64,000 nt of DNA from Pseudomonas silesiensis (GTDB taxonomy: Bacteria > Pseudomonadota > Gammaproteobacteria > Pseudomonadales > Pseudomonadaceae), in assembly GCF_001661075.1 (NCBI RefSeq), contig NZ_CP014870.1, positions 186,001 to 250,000 of the forward strand. Direction: 5' to 3'. Below, in pieces: positions 25,485 to 34,169 of the stretch; within the stretch, counting starts at the first letter, position 1, and the number at the start of each line of letters is the position of its first letter. Position numbers and translations under genes: made by a program. The notes under the pieces are model-generated. The model did no database searches. It saw nothing but the letters and a program-made list of their open reading frames with translations, and was not told the origin of the DNA.

Positions 25485-26726
25485 TCAGACGCCGTTCTTG
25501 ACGGCGTTGATCAGGTCCTGGCTCAGCACCTGCGCGGGCGCCACTTGCACGCTTTGGGTGTAGAACGGCGGCAGGTTCTGGGCCAGTGTCGACAAGGTTT
25601 GTGCGGTGGTGTTGCCCGGCAGCAAGACGTATTGCAGGTTGGACGGATAGCTCTGTGGCACCGGGCCTTCCATGGTCGAGCCGTAGGCGCCGAAGGTCAT
25701 CACGGCCTGCGGTGTGGTGGGGTCGGGGGCGTAGAGGAAGACGAAGGTGCCGTACTTCGGATGGGTCAGGTATTGCTCGGCCTGGGCGCGAACGGTCGGG
25801 TCGGGGTCGTTCATCAGGGTCCAGCGCAGGAGGGCGTAGTTGCGGGTGGTTTCCATGAAGGCGGTGCGAATCGGTGACAGATTTTCGACGCCGGCCTGGC
25901 ACACCAGCAGGTTGCCGAACGGGTCGATGAGGGCTACCGAGTTGAATACCGTGCCTTGCTGCGCGGTCTTCAATAGCGCCGGGGCGAGTTCTGCGCCGGG
26001 GTCGCGGGGGTTGGCGGATTGGACGGTCAGGGCGCACGGGCTCAGTGCGGTCAGTGCCTGGCGCACTTTGCTGTTGGCCGGCAGGTTTGCCGGGTTTTGC
26101 AGTTGATCCGGCGGCAGGCCGCTGTTGTTGCTGGCTTCGCGCACGGTGTTGACGCTGGCGGAGAAGATCGAGCTGGTGAGGAAGTAGGCCGCCGAATCGA
26201 TGGTCTCGCCACCGAACACCGGCCTGTTGGAGCCCTGATAGGCGCGGCTGACCGGCGCCGCAATCGCGTAATAGCCCCAAGTGTCTTGCGCCTGTTGGCG
26301 GATCTGCGGCGGTAGCGACGGGAAGTTGAATTGGCTGTTGTAGTTGATGCCGGCGTAGTCATCGATCGCACTGACGGCGACGTTGAAGCCTGCGGTCAGC
26401 AGCGAACCGGCGCACATGGCGCACGGGTCCAGCGTAGTGACGACGGTCAATTGGCTGGGGGGCGGCAGGTTCAGTGGCGCGACGTTTTCGTAGTACCAGT
26501 CCACCAGTTGTCGTTCACCGTGGGCGGTCGGGTCATGGGGCAGGAAGTAGGTGGTGCCGCTGCCGGGAAAGGGCATCAGCACGTTGTTATGCAGCGCGGC
26601 GATGACTTCACCGGTGGCATTGTTGATGATGGCGCCGCCCACGGCGAAGGTTTGCTGCAGCGCCGCCTCGATGGCCTGGTTGGCGACGGTATCGACGGCT
26701 TCCTGTGCACTGTTCAATGTGCTCAT
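25485..26726 (-). CDS. tandem cytidine/nucleoside deaminase-like protein with an inactive second domain
   Basis: The 413-residue protein has a zinc-dependent deaminase domain in residues about 20-160, with His69-Gly-Glu71 and the PCAMC motif holding Cys102 and Cys105. Usual relatives (TadA, guanine deaminase) are only about 150-160 residues. Residues about 258-355 look like a second copy of the fold: VFNSVALIDPFGNLLVCQAG aligns with the first strand pair, AFMETTR occupies the HxE position, and DPTTPQ the PCxxC position, so the metal ligands are lost. There is no signal peptide. The substrate is unknown. It is monocistronic on the minus strand, and a 297-base gap upstream must hold its promoter. 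Confidence 0.75.
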   Translation of the reverse strand: MSTLNSAQEAVDTVANQAIEAALQQTFAVGGAIINNATGEVIAALHNNVLMPFPGSGTTYFLPHDPTAHGERQLVDWYYENVAPLNLPPPSQLTVVTTLDPCAMCAGSLLTAGFNVAVSAIDDYAGINYNSQFNFPSLPPQIRQQAQDTWGYYAIAAPVSRAYQGSNRPVFGGETIDSAAYFLTSSIFSASVNTVREASNNSGLPPDQLQNPANLPANSKVRQALTALSPCALTVQSANPRDPGAELAPALLKTAQQGTVFNSVALIDPFGNLLVCQAGVENLSPIRTAFMETTRNYALLRWTLMNDPDPTVRAQAEQYLTHPKYGTFVFLYAPDPTTPQAVMTFGAYGSTMEGPVPQSYPSNLQYVLLPGNTTAQTLSTLAQNLPPFYTQSVQVAPAQVLSQDLINAVKNGV

Positions 26727-27023
26727 GTTTTTCCCAGCTCCTTGCTGATTGAGCGTCAGACAATTCTGGCGCTTGGCAAAGATAGTTGAGGATTTGCGGG
26801 GTGGTTATGTTCATTTGACGTAGCGCTTATGCACAACGGGATCTTTCCTGCACCTGTTTAGAGGCAAAATTGCGGATCCGTTCTCGTTTGCTCGCAAATG
26901 CCTGTTTTACAGGTTTTTTTACGGGTGTACGAAATTTGAACAGTTGTGTTTCAGTCCCGAAACAGCCGGATATATTGGATCCATGAAAACTTCATCCACA
27001 GAGTTATCCACAGGCTGAGGCGT

Positions 27024-28253
27024 TTATGAGCGCTCTGCGAGAAGCAGGAAATTGCGCGGCGTGAGTGCGGTTTCACAGAAGGTGCCAAGGCGAACGGTGT
27101 ATGCCTGCTCGGAGAGGAAAAGTGCCCGATCGAGGTTCAGCCACAGTTCTAATGGGCGTCGGAAAAGTCCGCGCAGCAACTCCAGGTTGCGCACTTCGGT
27201 CAGCCGCTGCCATCCGGCCGCCTCCAGGGCTGACCAGTCCTGCTGTCCGATTGTGGATAAGTCTTTAAGCGCGGCCAAATGATGGCAGTATTCGGCGAAG
27301 GATCTATCCAGCCAGGCACTGGGCAGGGAAGGGGTGGGCAGGTATTCGTCGATGCCGCGCAGTTGCCGTTGCAGCAAGTCGAAGGCCAGGCGTCGGGCCA
27401 TTGAGGTGTCGCGCTGGCGTCGGACGCGGGCGCCAGCGGTGACGGTTTCGCTCATCGGCAGCGAAAGATCATCGAGTGACAGCCGCAGGTTGGCGTCCTG
27501 GGCCGCGACGGATAACGGCTGATACTGGCTGACACTGATCCGGTTGTAGCAGCAGGGCGCGATGGCCATCTGTTTGCAACCTGCGGTACTGGCGAGCTGC
27601 ATCAGGCGCACATGCAGATCACCGCAGGCGTGCAGCGCTACTGGCGTGATTTCCGCATTCAATAAGGCGGCGACACCCGGCGCGAGTACGTCTTGCTCGA
27701 CATGAAGCGCATGCAGTTGATGGCGCTGGCTGAGGGCCTGGCCGCTGGCGATCAGTGCCGGGTCGTATTCCAGGCAGGTGAGTTGTTGGCCGGGTCGCAG
27801 CAAGCGTCGCCCCAAATGGCCCTTGCCAGCGCACCAGTCCAGCCAATGTCGCGGGGGAGAGGCAAAGGCGAGCCGACTGGCGAACGCTTCAATTTGCTGC
27901 CATTTACGCCCTGGCACATCGACATTCAGGCGATGTCCGGCCGTTTCAAGCGCATGGGCCGGCAATTCGCCTACCGCACTCAGATCAAGGGACAATCGTG
28001 CAAGGGTTGCAAACGGCTCCGGCGCATCCAGCAAACAGGGTTGGTTATGGCTATTTTCCGCCTCTTCCAGCGACCGCGTCCGTAGCCAAAGCGCCAACTC
28101 CGGGTAGGACGTTTCCCAGGGAAGTTGCAGATGAGTAAACGGCCGAGGTTTCCAGAGCGCCTGGTGCTCGACCAGAAACGCATCCAGCGCCGCGAAACGG
28201 GCGAGCAAGTCCTCGCCCGTCAGCACGCGGGCATCAGCGCCCCTGGCAGGCAT
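27024..28253 (-). CDS. SAM-dependent methyltransferase of the METTL25/RRNAD1-like type
   Basis: The product of about 409 residues contains a Rossmann-like SAM site (HWLDWCAGKGHLGRRL) and the motif APCCYNRI about 100 residues later, which is the signature of the methyltransferase group containing RRNAD1 and METTL25. The C-terminal 130 residues are helical and unassigned. ATG 28253 overlaps the permease stop by 20 bases; GTG 28226 is an alternative just after that stop. It is probably transcribed with the ABC transporter genes, with no obvious functional link. The methylated substrate is unknown. Confidence 0.72.
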   Translation of the reverse strand: MPARGADARVLTGEDLLARFAALDAFLVEHQALWKPRPFTHLQLPWETSYPELALWLRTRSLEEAENSHNQPCLLDAPEPFATLARLSLDLSAVGELPAHALETAGHRLNVDVPGRKWQQIEAFASRLAFASPPRHWLDWCAGKGHLGRRLLRPGQQLTCLEYDPALIASGQALSQRHQLHALHVEQDVLAPGVAALLNAEITPVALHACGDLHVRLMQLASTAGCKQMAIAPCCYNRISVSQYQPLSVAAQDANLRLSLDDLSLPMSETVTAGARVRRQRDTSMARRLAFDLLQRQLRGIDEYLPTPSLPSAWLDRSFAEYCHHLAALKDLSTIGQQDWSALEAAGWQRLTEVRNLELLRGLFRRPLELWLNLDRALFLSEQAYTVRLGTFCETALTPRNFLLLAERS

Positions 28254-28923
28254 CGACGCGCAGCCAGCGCTCCAGCAGCTTGAAGCCGCGAACCAGCACA
28301 TAAGCCATCAGCAGGTAGAACATGCCCGCGGCGAAGAAGATCTCCACCGGCAGATAGGTCCGGGCGATGATGGTGCGGGCCATGCCGGTGAGTTCCAGCA
28401 GAGTCACGGTGCTCGCCAGGGCACTGGCCTTGAGCATCAGGATCACTTCGTTGCTGTAGGCCGGCAGGCCGATACGCGCGGCCCGGGGCAGGATGATGTA
28501 GAACAGCGCCTTGGCCCGGGACATGCCCAGCGCCCGCGCCGCTTCGATCTCGCCCGGTGGAATCGCCTGGATCGCACCGCGCAGGATCTCGGCGATGTAG
28601 GCGGCGGTGTGCAGGGTCATGGTCGCGGTGGCGCACCAGAACGGATCGCGCAGATACGGCCACATGGAGCTGTTACGGACCGCGTCGAACTGCGCCAGGC
28701 CGTAGTAGACCAGGAACAGCTGAACCAGCAGCGGCGTGCCACGGAAAAAGAAGATGTAGCCGTAGGGAATTGCCCGCACGTACCAGCGTCGCGAAGAACG
28801 GGCGATGCCCAGCGGAATCGCCAGCAACAACCCGGCGATCACGGCAATAGCTACCAACTCGAGGGTCAGGGTCGCGCCCTGGGCCAGTTTCGGTAGCCAC
28901 TTGATGATGACTTCCCAGTTCAT
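28234..28923 (-). CDS. amino-acid ABC transporter permease (HisM/ArtM type)
   Basis: The 229-residue membrane protein has about five hydrophobic segments and the EAA loop (PPGEIEAARALGMSRAKAL) that docks on the ATPase. ATG 28923 is chosen because it overlaps the stop of the sister permease by 4 bases. Together with the gene at 28920-29615 it forms the heterodimeric channel of a polar-amino-acid importer. Confidence 0.9.
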   Translation of the reverse strand: MNWEVIIKWLPKLAQGATLTLELVAIAVIAGLLLAIPLGIARSSRRWYVRAIPYGYIFFFRGTPLLVQLFLVYYGLAQFDAVRNSSMWPYLRDPFWCATATMTLHTAAYIAEILRGAIQAIPPGEIEAARALGMSRAKALFYIILPRAARIGLPAYSNEVILMLKASALASTVTLLELTGMARTIIARTYLPVEIFFAAGMFYLLMAYVLVRGFKLLERWLRVDACQGR

Positions 28924-29615
28924 TGGGTGCTCCTCGCGAAGCCGCGAGCGGCGCGTCGTTCCATAAAGTGCATACCGGTCATGGCCAGAATGGTCAGGCC
29001 CAGGTACATGAAGGCGGCCACCATGTAGAAGGTGAACGGTTGCTTGGACACGGTCACGCCGATCTGTGCGTGACGCATGATTTCTTCCAGGCCGATGACC
29101 GACACCAGTGCGGTGTCCTTCATCAGGATCATGAACAGGTTGCCCAGACCCGGCAGGGCGATGCGCCACATCTGCGGCATGATCAGCCGGGTGAAGATGC
29201 GAAACTTCGACAGGCCCAGTGCCATGCCGGCTTCACGGTGACCTCTGGGGATCGCCAGAATCGCACCGCGGAACACCTCCGTGGCATAGGCGCCGAAGCA
29301 CAGCCCCAGCGCAATCACCCCGGCGGCGAAGGCGTTGAGTTCGAGATCGGGGTTGCCGAAAAACTCGCCCAGGGCACGCATCAGGTTGACGGTGCCGAAG
29401 TAGATCAACAGCACCCAGAGCAATTCCGGGATGCCACGCACCAGGGTCGAATAGGTACCGCCAAGCCATTGCAACGGCTTGTAGGGAGAAGTCTTGGCCA
29501 AGGCGCCGAGCAGACCGAGCACCAGCCCCACGCACAAGGCGCAGAGTGCCAGTTTCACAGTCATCAGCGCGCCAGCGGCGAGCGCCGGGCCGAATCCGTA
29601 GAGATCGATAGTCAT
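28920..29615 (-). CDS. amino-acid ABC transporter permease (HisQ/ArtQ type)
   Basis: The 231-residue permease has the EAA loop PRGHREAGMALGLSKFRIF at about residues 125-143 and several transmembrane helices. It is the second gene after the binding protein in the operon 31227 to 28234, separated from that gene by a stable hairpin. Confidence 0.9.
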   Translation of the reverse strand: MTIDLYGFGPALAAGALMTVKLALCALCVGLVLGLLGALAKTSPYKPLQWLGGTYSTLVRGIPELLWVLLIYFGTVNLMRALGEFFGNPDLELNAFAAGVIALGLCFGAYATEVFRGAILAIPRGHREAGMALGLSKFRIFTRLIMPQMWRIALPGLGNLFMILMKDTALVSVIGLEEIMRHAQIGVTVSKQPFTFYMVAAFMYLGLTILAMTGMHFMERRAARGFARSTQ

Positions 29616-29650
29616 GGATGTCTTTTCAAATCGCGGCAGGCAATGCCAGG

Positions 29651-29680
29651 GACGGGCGCCGTCAGCGAACGGTGCCCGTC
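29651..29680. promoter_or_regulatory. stable intercistronic hairpin between binding protein and permease
   Basis: GACGGGCGCCGT and ACGGTGCCCGTC pair over 12 positions with one mismatch around a 6-base loop, without a T-run. Such hairpins protect the upstream part of transporter mRNAs and give more binding protein than permease. Confidence 0.55.
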
Positions 29681-29693
29681 AGGCAAGTCAGGA

Positions 29694-30440
29694 TCAATAG
29701 ATGCTGAACGGGAAGTACTTGTCGTTGATCTTCTTGTAGGTGCCGTCAGCGACGATTTCTTTCAGGGCGGTGTTCAGCCTGGTGCGAATTTCGTCACCTT
29801 TACGTACCGCGATACCGATCTTGTCGCTTTCTTCCACCGGGTCGCCCTTGAATTCGTAAGAGCGGCCGGCGTCGCTTTTCAGCCATTCGTAGTTGACGTA
29901 CTTGTCGGCCAGGATGCCGTCCAGACGACCGGAAGTCAGGTCGAGGTAGGCGTTTTCCTGGGTGTCGTAGAGTTTGACGTCAACGCCTTCCATGTTGTCT
30001 TCAAGCCAGGTGCCGGCGAGGGTCGCACGTTGGGCGCCGATCACTTTGCCTTGCAGGGAATCCTTGTCGGTTTTGAAGTCGACGTCTTTCTTGGCGATGA
30101 ATTGCAGTTTGTTGGAGTAGTACGGGTCGGTGAAGTCCACCGCTTGCTTGCGCTCGTCGGTGATCGACATCGAGGAGATCAGGAAGTCGAACTTCTTGGC
30201 GTTCAGGGCCGGGATGATGCCGTCCCAGTCGGACGTGACCACGGTGCACTCGACTTTCATCTTGGCGCACAGGGCGTCGCCGATTTCCTTGTCGAAGCCG
30301 ACGACATTGCCACTGGCATCTTTGTTGTTGAATGGCGGGTAGGCCGCTTCGATGCCCATCTTCAAGGTCTCGGCGGCGGCACCGGCGCTGAAGGCCAGGG
30401 TGACGGCGGCAGCCAGGAAGATCTTTTTGTAGTTTTGCAT
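29694..30440 (-). CDS. periplasmic amino-acid-binding protein of the ABC importer
   Basis: The 248-residue precursor starts at ATG 30440 with a signal peptide (MQNYKKIFLAAAVTLAFSAG, cleaved near AAA-ET). The mature part is an SBP_bac_3 fold beginning TLKMGIEAAYPPFN and including GFDKEIGDALCAKM, as in HisJ, ArtJ and ArgT. Basic or polar amino acids are the likely ligands, by family resemblance only. The gene is 13 bases downstream of the ATPase gene. Confidence 0.9.
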   Translation of the reverse strand: MQNYKKIFLAAAVTLAFSAGAAAETLKMGIEAAYPPFNNKDASGNVVGFDKEIGDALCAKMKVECTVVTSDWDGIIPALNAKKFDFLISSMSITDERKQAVDFTDPYYSNKLQFIAKKDVDFKTDKDSLQGKVIGAQRATLAGTWLEDNMEGVDVKLYDTQENAYLDLTSGRLDGILADKYVNYEWLKSDAGRSYEFKGDPVEESDKIGIAVRKGDEIRTRLNTALKEIVADGTYKKINDKYFPFSIY

Positions 30441-30453
30441 GTGGGTAGCTCCG

Positions 30454-31227
30454 TTAGCGGTTGCTGGACATGAATTGTTTGCAACGTGCCGAAAGCGGGT
30501 TTTCAAACACCTGCTGTGGCGATCCTTGCTCTTCTACCAGGCCCTGGTGGAGGAACACCACTTCGCTGGAAACCTGACGGGCGAATCCCATTTCATGGGT
30601 GACCAGCAACATGGTGCGGCCTTCTTCGGCCAATGCACGGATGACATTAAGTACTTCCTGGACCATTTCCGGGTCAAGGGCGGAAGTGGGTTCGTCGAAC
30701 AGAATCACCTTGGGCTGCATCGCCAGTGTGCGGGCGATGGCCGCGCGTTGTTGCTGACCACCGGAGAGTTGCGCGGGGTAGGCGTGGCGCTTGTCGGCAA
30801 TGCCGACCTTGGCCAGCAGGGCTTCGGCGACTTCGATGGCTTCGGCCTTGCTTTGGCCGAGCACGCGGCGGGGGGCTTCGATGATGTTGTCGAGCACGCT
30901 CATGTGCGGCCACAGATTAAAGTTTTGAAACACAAAACCGATCTCGCTGCGCAGACGATTGATCTGCTTGCTGTCGGCAGCGACGAGTTCGCCGTTCTTC
31001 GCAGCCTTGAGCTTGAGTTCTTCTCCGGCCACCAGGATCTGGCCCTGGTGCGGGTTTTCCAGCAGGTTAATGCAGCGCAGGAACGTAGACTTGCCGGAAC
31101 CGGACGAACCCAGGATCGAGATCACATCGCCGTCGCGGGCGGTCAGCGAGATGCCTTTGAGCACCTCAAGCTGTCCGTAGCGTTTGTGCAAGTTGCGGAT
31201 TTCAAGCGCGGGCGCGGCCTCAGCCAT
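30454..31227 (-). CDS. amino-acid ABC transporter ATP-binding protein (HisP/ArtP type)
   Basis: The 257-residue ATPase has Walker A GSSGSGKS, the signature LSGGQQQR, Walker B VILFDEPTSALDP and the switch His in LVTHEMGFA. It is the first gene of the four-gene importer operon read toward lower coordinates. I recall the same ATPase, binding protein, two permeases order in P. aeruginosa. Confidence 0.92.
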   Translation of the reverse strand: MAEAAPALEIRNLHKRYGQLEVLKGISLTARDGDVISILGSSGSGKSTFLRCINLLENPHQGQILVAGEELKLKAAKNGELVAADSKQINRLRSEIGFVFQNFNLWPHMSVLDNIIEAPRRVLGQSKAEAIEVAEALLAKVGIADKRHAYPAQLSGGQQQRAAIARTLAMQPKVILFDEPTSALDPEMVQEVLNVIRALAEEGRTMLLVTHEMGFARQVSSEVVFLHQGLVEEQGSPQQVFENPLSARCKQFMSSNR

Positions 31228-31789
31228 GTGCGTTCCTCATAATGTTTCGCTCCTGCTGTTGGTGGCCTTCCTGGCGAGGCGGCCAAGCTAGCATAGCGTC
31301 TGAACGGCAGCCAACAGCGCTGCGAGCGGTAAACGGGTGGTGTGTGGCAGGTTGTCGCATCGGTGCAGCAGACTGTCGCGCTGCTATCAACCGAACAACC
31401 GTTTGAACCCTGCTTCTACGTGAAAAGTGCGGTGGGTCCCGCAAAAAAGGGCGCGATGTTGCCAGCTTTGACCGGGAGGTGGAAGCGCTAACCGCCCAAA
31501 CGTTGCGGATCTGCACTTTTAGTGTGCGTCACCTCTTTTTCGAGTGTGTTTCCGGTGCGCTGTTTCGTTCTTGAAATGGGTCGCAGGGTAACGTTCTGGC
31601 GAAGTGCCATGCATATCAATGACTTGCGATAACTTCGCACTCTCGCTACAGGCCCCGGATTTGGGGAGTTTGTAACATTTTGGCGCAATTATTGCGTGCA
31701 GAATAAGGAACGCTCCGTTGGTTTCTTTTTACAAGAAGGAACGTCCGACGGGATGTACGCATTCGCTTTTCCTTACAAAGGTAGTTTCA
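31228..31789. other. divergent intergenic region of the ABC operon and gabP
   Basis: These 562 bases separate two divergent transporter units. I see a sigma-54-type promoter for gabP at 31681-31696 and no convincing ORF. Promoters for the ABC operon should lie near 31230-31300 but none is clear to the eye. Confidence 0.6.
31681..31696 (+). promoter_or_regulatory. sigma-54 (RpoN) promoter of gabP
   Basis: TGGCGCAATTATTGCG matches the -24/-12 consensus TGGCAC-N5-TTGC with GG and GC separated by the required ten bases. The predicted start is about 80 bases before the gabP ATG. RpoN control fits a nitrogen-source transporter. Confidence 0.65.
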
Positions 31790-33181
31790 ATGAGCAGTTC
31801 CCCAAGCTCCAATGGCCTCGAACAGGGGCTCAAACCGCGTCATGTGACCATGCTGTCGATCGCCGGGGTTATCGGTGCCGGCCTGTTCGTCGGCTCCGGC
31901 CACGCCATCGCCGCGGCAGGCCCGGCTGTGCTGTTGGCCTACGCGGCCGCCGGTACCCTGGTGGTGCTGGTGATGCGCATGCTCGGCGAAATGGCTGTCG
32001 CTTCACCGGACACCGGCTCCTTCTCCACCTATGCCGATCGTGCGATCGGTCACTGGGCCGGTTTCACCATCGGCTGGCTCTACTGGTGGTTCTGGGTGCT
32101 GGTCATCCCGCTGGAGGCCAACGCCGCCGCAACCATCCTGCATGCCTGGTTCCCCAACGTGGCGATCTGGGCGTTCACCCTGGTCATCACCTTGCTGCTG
32201 ACAGTGACCAACCTGTTCAGCGTGAAGAACTACGGTGAATTCGAGTTCTGGTTCGCCCTGGTCAAAGTCCTGGCGATCATCGGTTTCATCGTCCTCGGCG
32301 TTCTGGCGATCTTCGGCTTCCTGCCGACCAGCCAGGTCAGCGGCGTCTCCCACCTGTTCGATACCCAGGGCTTCCTGCCCAACGGTATGGGTGCGGTGTT
32401 GGCCGCGATGCTGACGACCATGTTCTCCTTTATGGGTACCGAAATCGTGACCATCGCGGCCGCGGAATCGAAGAACCCGGGCCAGCAAATTTCCAAGGCC
32501 ACCAACTCGGTGATCTGGCGGATCGGCTTGTTCTACCTCGTGTCGATCTTCATCGTCGTGGCGCTGGTGCCCTGGAATGACCCGGTACTGGCCGCTGTCG
32601 GTTCCTACCAGACCGTGCTTGAGCGCATGGGCATCCCGAATGCCAAGCTGATCGTCGACATCGTGGTATTGGTTGCCGTGACCAGCTGCCTGAACTCGGC
32701 GCTCTACACCGCCTCGCGCATGCTGTTCTCCCTCGGCAAGCGCGGCGATGCCCCGGCCGTGTCCACGCGCACCAATGGCAGCGGCACGCCGTACTGGGCC
32801 GTCATCCTGTCCACCGCCGCCGCCTTCCTCGCGGTATTCGCCAACTACGTGGCGCCAGCCGCGGTGTTCGAGTTCCTGCTGGCCAGCTCCGGCGCCATCG
32901 CGTTGCTGGTGTATCTGGTGATCGCGGTTTCCCAGCTGCGCATGCGCCAGAAGCGCGTGATTGCCGGTGAGAAGATTGCCTTCCGGATGTGGCTGTTCCC
33001 TGGCCTGACCTACGCGGTGATCGTGTTCATCGTCGGCATCCTGACGATCATGCTGTTCCAGGAAGCCCATCGCGTGGAGATCCTGGCGACCGGTCTGCTG
33101 AGCCTGTTGGTCGTGGCTACCGGTTTGCTTGTGGCTCGCCGTCGCAAGCTGCAGAAGCTGGGTGCGGTGGTGCTGAACTGA
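31790..33181 (+). CDS. gabP: GABA permease GabP
   Basis: The 463-residue amino-acid/proton symporter has about 12 transmembrane segments and strong resemblance to E. coli GabP along its length, for example HVTMLSIAGVIGAGLFVGS at the first helix, GSFSTYADRAIG, and SVTSCLNSALYTASRM-like sequence in the middle. It imports 4-aminobutyrate and related omega-amino acids. ATG 31790 begins the homology; the frame is open further upstream without similarity. No gabT or gabD is adjacent. It could take up GABA made from putrescine-pathway products, linking it loosely to aguBA. Confidence 0.88.
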   Translation: MSSSPSSNGLEQGLKPRHVTMLSIAGVIGAGLFVGSGHAIAAAGPAVLLAYAAAGTLVVLVMRMLGEMAVASPDTGSFSTYADRAIGHWAGFTIGWLYWWFWVLVIPLEANAAATILHAWFPNVAIWAFTLVITLLLTVTNLFSVKNYGEFEFWFALVKVLAIIGFIVLGVLAIFGFLPTSQVSGVSHLFDTQGFLPNGMGAVLAAMLTTMFSFMGTEIVTIAAAESKNPGQQISKATNSVIWRIGLFYLVSIFIVVALVPWNDPVLAAVGSYQTVLERMGIPNAKLIVDIVVLVAVTSCLNSALYTASRMLFSLGKRGDAPAVSTRTNGSGTPYWAVILSTAAAFLAVFANYVAPAAVFEFLLASSGAIALLVYLVIAVSQLRMRQKRVIAGEKIAFRMWLFPGLTYAVIVFIVGILTIMLFQEAHRVEILATGLLSLLVVATGLLVARRRKLQKLGAVVLN

Positions 33182-33198
33182 TTCGTACCCTGTGACGC

Positions 33199-33237
33199 AA
33201 AACGGCCGCTGTCAGTGATGACAGGCGGCCGTTTTTG
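33199..33237. terminator. terminator between gabP and the convergent small gene
   Basis: AAAACGGCCGCTGTCA and TGACAGGCGGCCGTTTTT pair around GTGA with one bulge, with T-rich and A-rich flanks on the two strands. Confidence 0.85.
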
Positions 33238-33256
33238 TTTTTGAAGGGGAGGGCGG

Positions 33257-33709
33257 TTACTCGCCCTTTTCTTCCTGCGCATCCAGCGTCTGGCGATAGC
33301 TGTCCAGCGCTTTGCCGAAGTCGGTGATGAATTGTGGATCGGTCAGCCAGGCCTGGGCCGCATCGCGATCCATGCCGTCGGCCCACATGCGGTAGTCGAT
33401 CAGCATGTCGGCAGCCAGGTGGGTGGCGGCCATGGCTTCGTTGTCGGCGTTTTCCATGTCCAGCAGGTCTGGATGGTCGCTGATGATGTCGGCGAGGTTC
33501 GACAGCAGGGTCTGCAGCATGACGTCGCGGCTGGTGGCTTCCGCGTCGCGCATTTTGCTGAACATCGCCAGGGTGTATTCCGGGATCGGCTCGCCGATCT
33601 CGCCCAGGTCATCGTCCAGTGCGGCAGGTTTTCGGCCGTGGATGTTGATTTGTCTGGCTTTGATCTTGGCGCGTTTGGCGCGTTTCTGTTGCTTGTTCAG
33701 GGAGGCCAT
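33257..33709 (-). CDS. conserved small protein, paralogue 2 of a tandem pair
   Basis: The 150-residue protein begins MASLNKQQKRAKRAKIKAR, a strongly basic helix, then becomes acidic. It has no signal peptide or membrane segment. The product of the gene directly upstream shares the same start and a later block (LIDYRMWADGMDRDAAQAWL versus LIEYRQWSTEADEASALAWI). I do not recognise a characterised family. Spacing between the two genes is 6 bases, so they are co-transcribed. Confidence 0.75.
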   Translation of the reverse strand: MASLNKQQKRAKRAKIKARQINIHGRKPAALDDDLGEIGEPIPEYTLAMFSKMRDAEATSRDVMLQTLLSNLADIISDHPDLLDMENADNEAMAATHLAADMLIDYRMWADGMDRDAAQAWLTDPQFITDFGKALDSYRQTLDAQEEKGE

Positions 33710-33715
33710 GGGAAC

Positions 33716-34132
33716 TCAGTTCGGTTTCTGTTGGTTTTGGGCTGCGATGATTTCGGACGCGGCCACGTAATCTGCCTGGAAGGCCGGGGATTCGATCCAC
33801 GCCAGGGCGCTGGCTTCATCCGCTTCGGTGGACCATTGGCGGTACTCGATCAACGCGCCGATGATGAAGTCGGTCGCTGTTTCTTCGCCTTCCTGCTCGA
33901 GCACCAGCGCGAGCAGCGGGTGTTCAAGAAAGGCCGCGCACATGGCCTGCTGGCTGATCTTTTGCGCCTCGATCATTTCTTTGAACAGGTCGGTCAGGTC
34001 CACCGACTCGAAGTCGATGCGATCGTCGTTCGGGTCCAGCTCGACCGGCGCGGCGGCCCGTTGGGTGCGGTTCTGCTTGGCCTTGGCTTTGGCGCGGGTG
34101 GCGCGTTTTTGCTGCTTGTTGGCGGAGGCCAT
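33716..34132 (-). CDS. conserved small protein, paralogue 1 of a tandem pair
   Basis: The 138-residue protein starts MASANKQQKRATRAKAKAKQ, with a basic N-terminal helix that could bind nucleic acid or acidic partners, followed by an acidic helical body. Its sister gene follows after 6 bases. The function is unknown. Confidence 0.75.
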   Translation of the reverse strand: MASANKQQKRATRAKAKAKQNRTQRAAAPVELDPNDDRIDFESVDLTDLFKEMIEAQKISQQAMCAAFLEHPLLALVLEQEGEETATDFIIGALIEYRQWSTEADEASALAWIESPAFQADYVAASEIIAAQNQQKPN

Positions 34133-34169
34133 GGGCGTCGTTCCGTATTTCGTTGAGTGGGCAAGTCGA

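Noticed and set aside
27004..27012. TTATCCACA, a DnaA-box-like sequence
   Set aside because: Single perfect box without a cluster, dnaA or dnaN; chance or minor site.
33199..33237. Riboswitch downstream of gabP
   Set aside because: A simple bidirectional terminator between convergent genes explains the structure.
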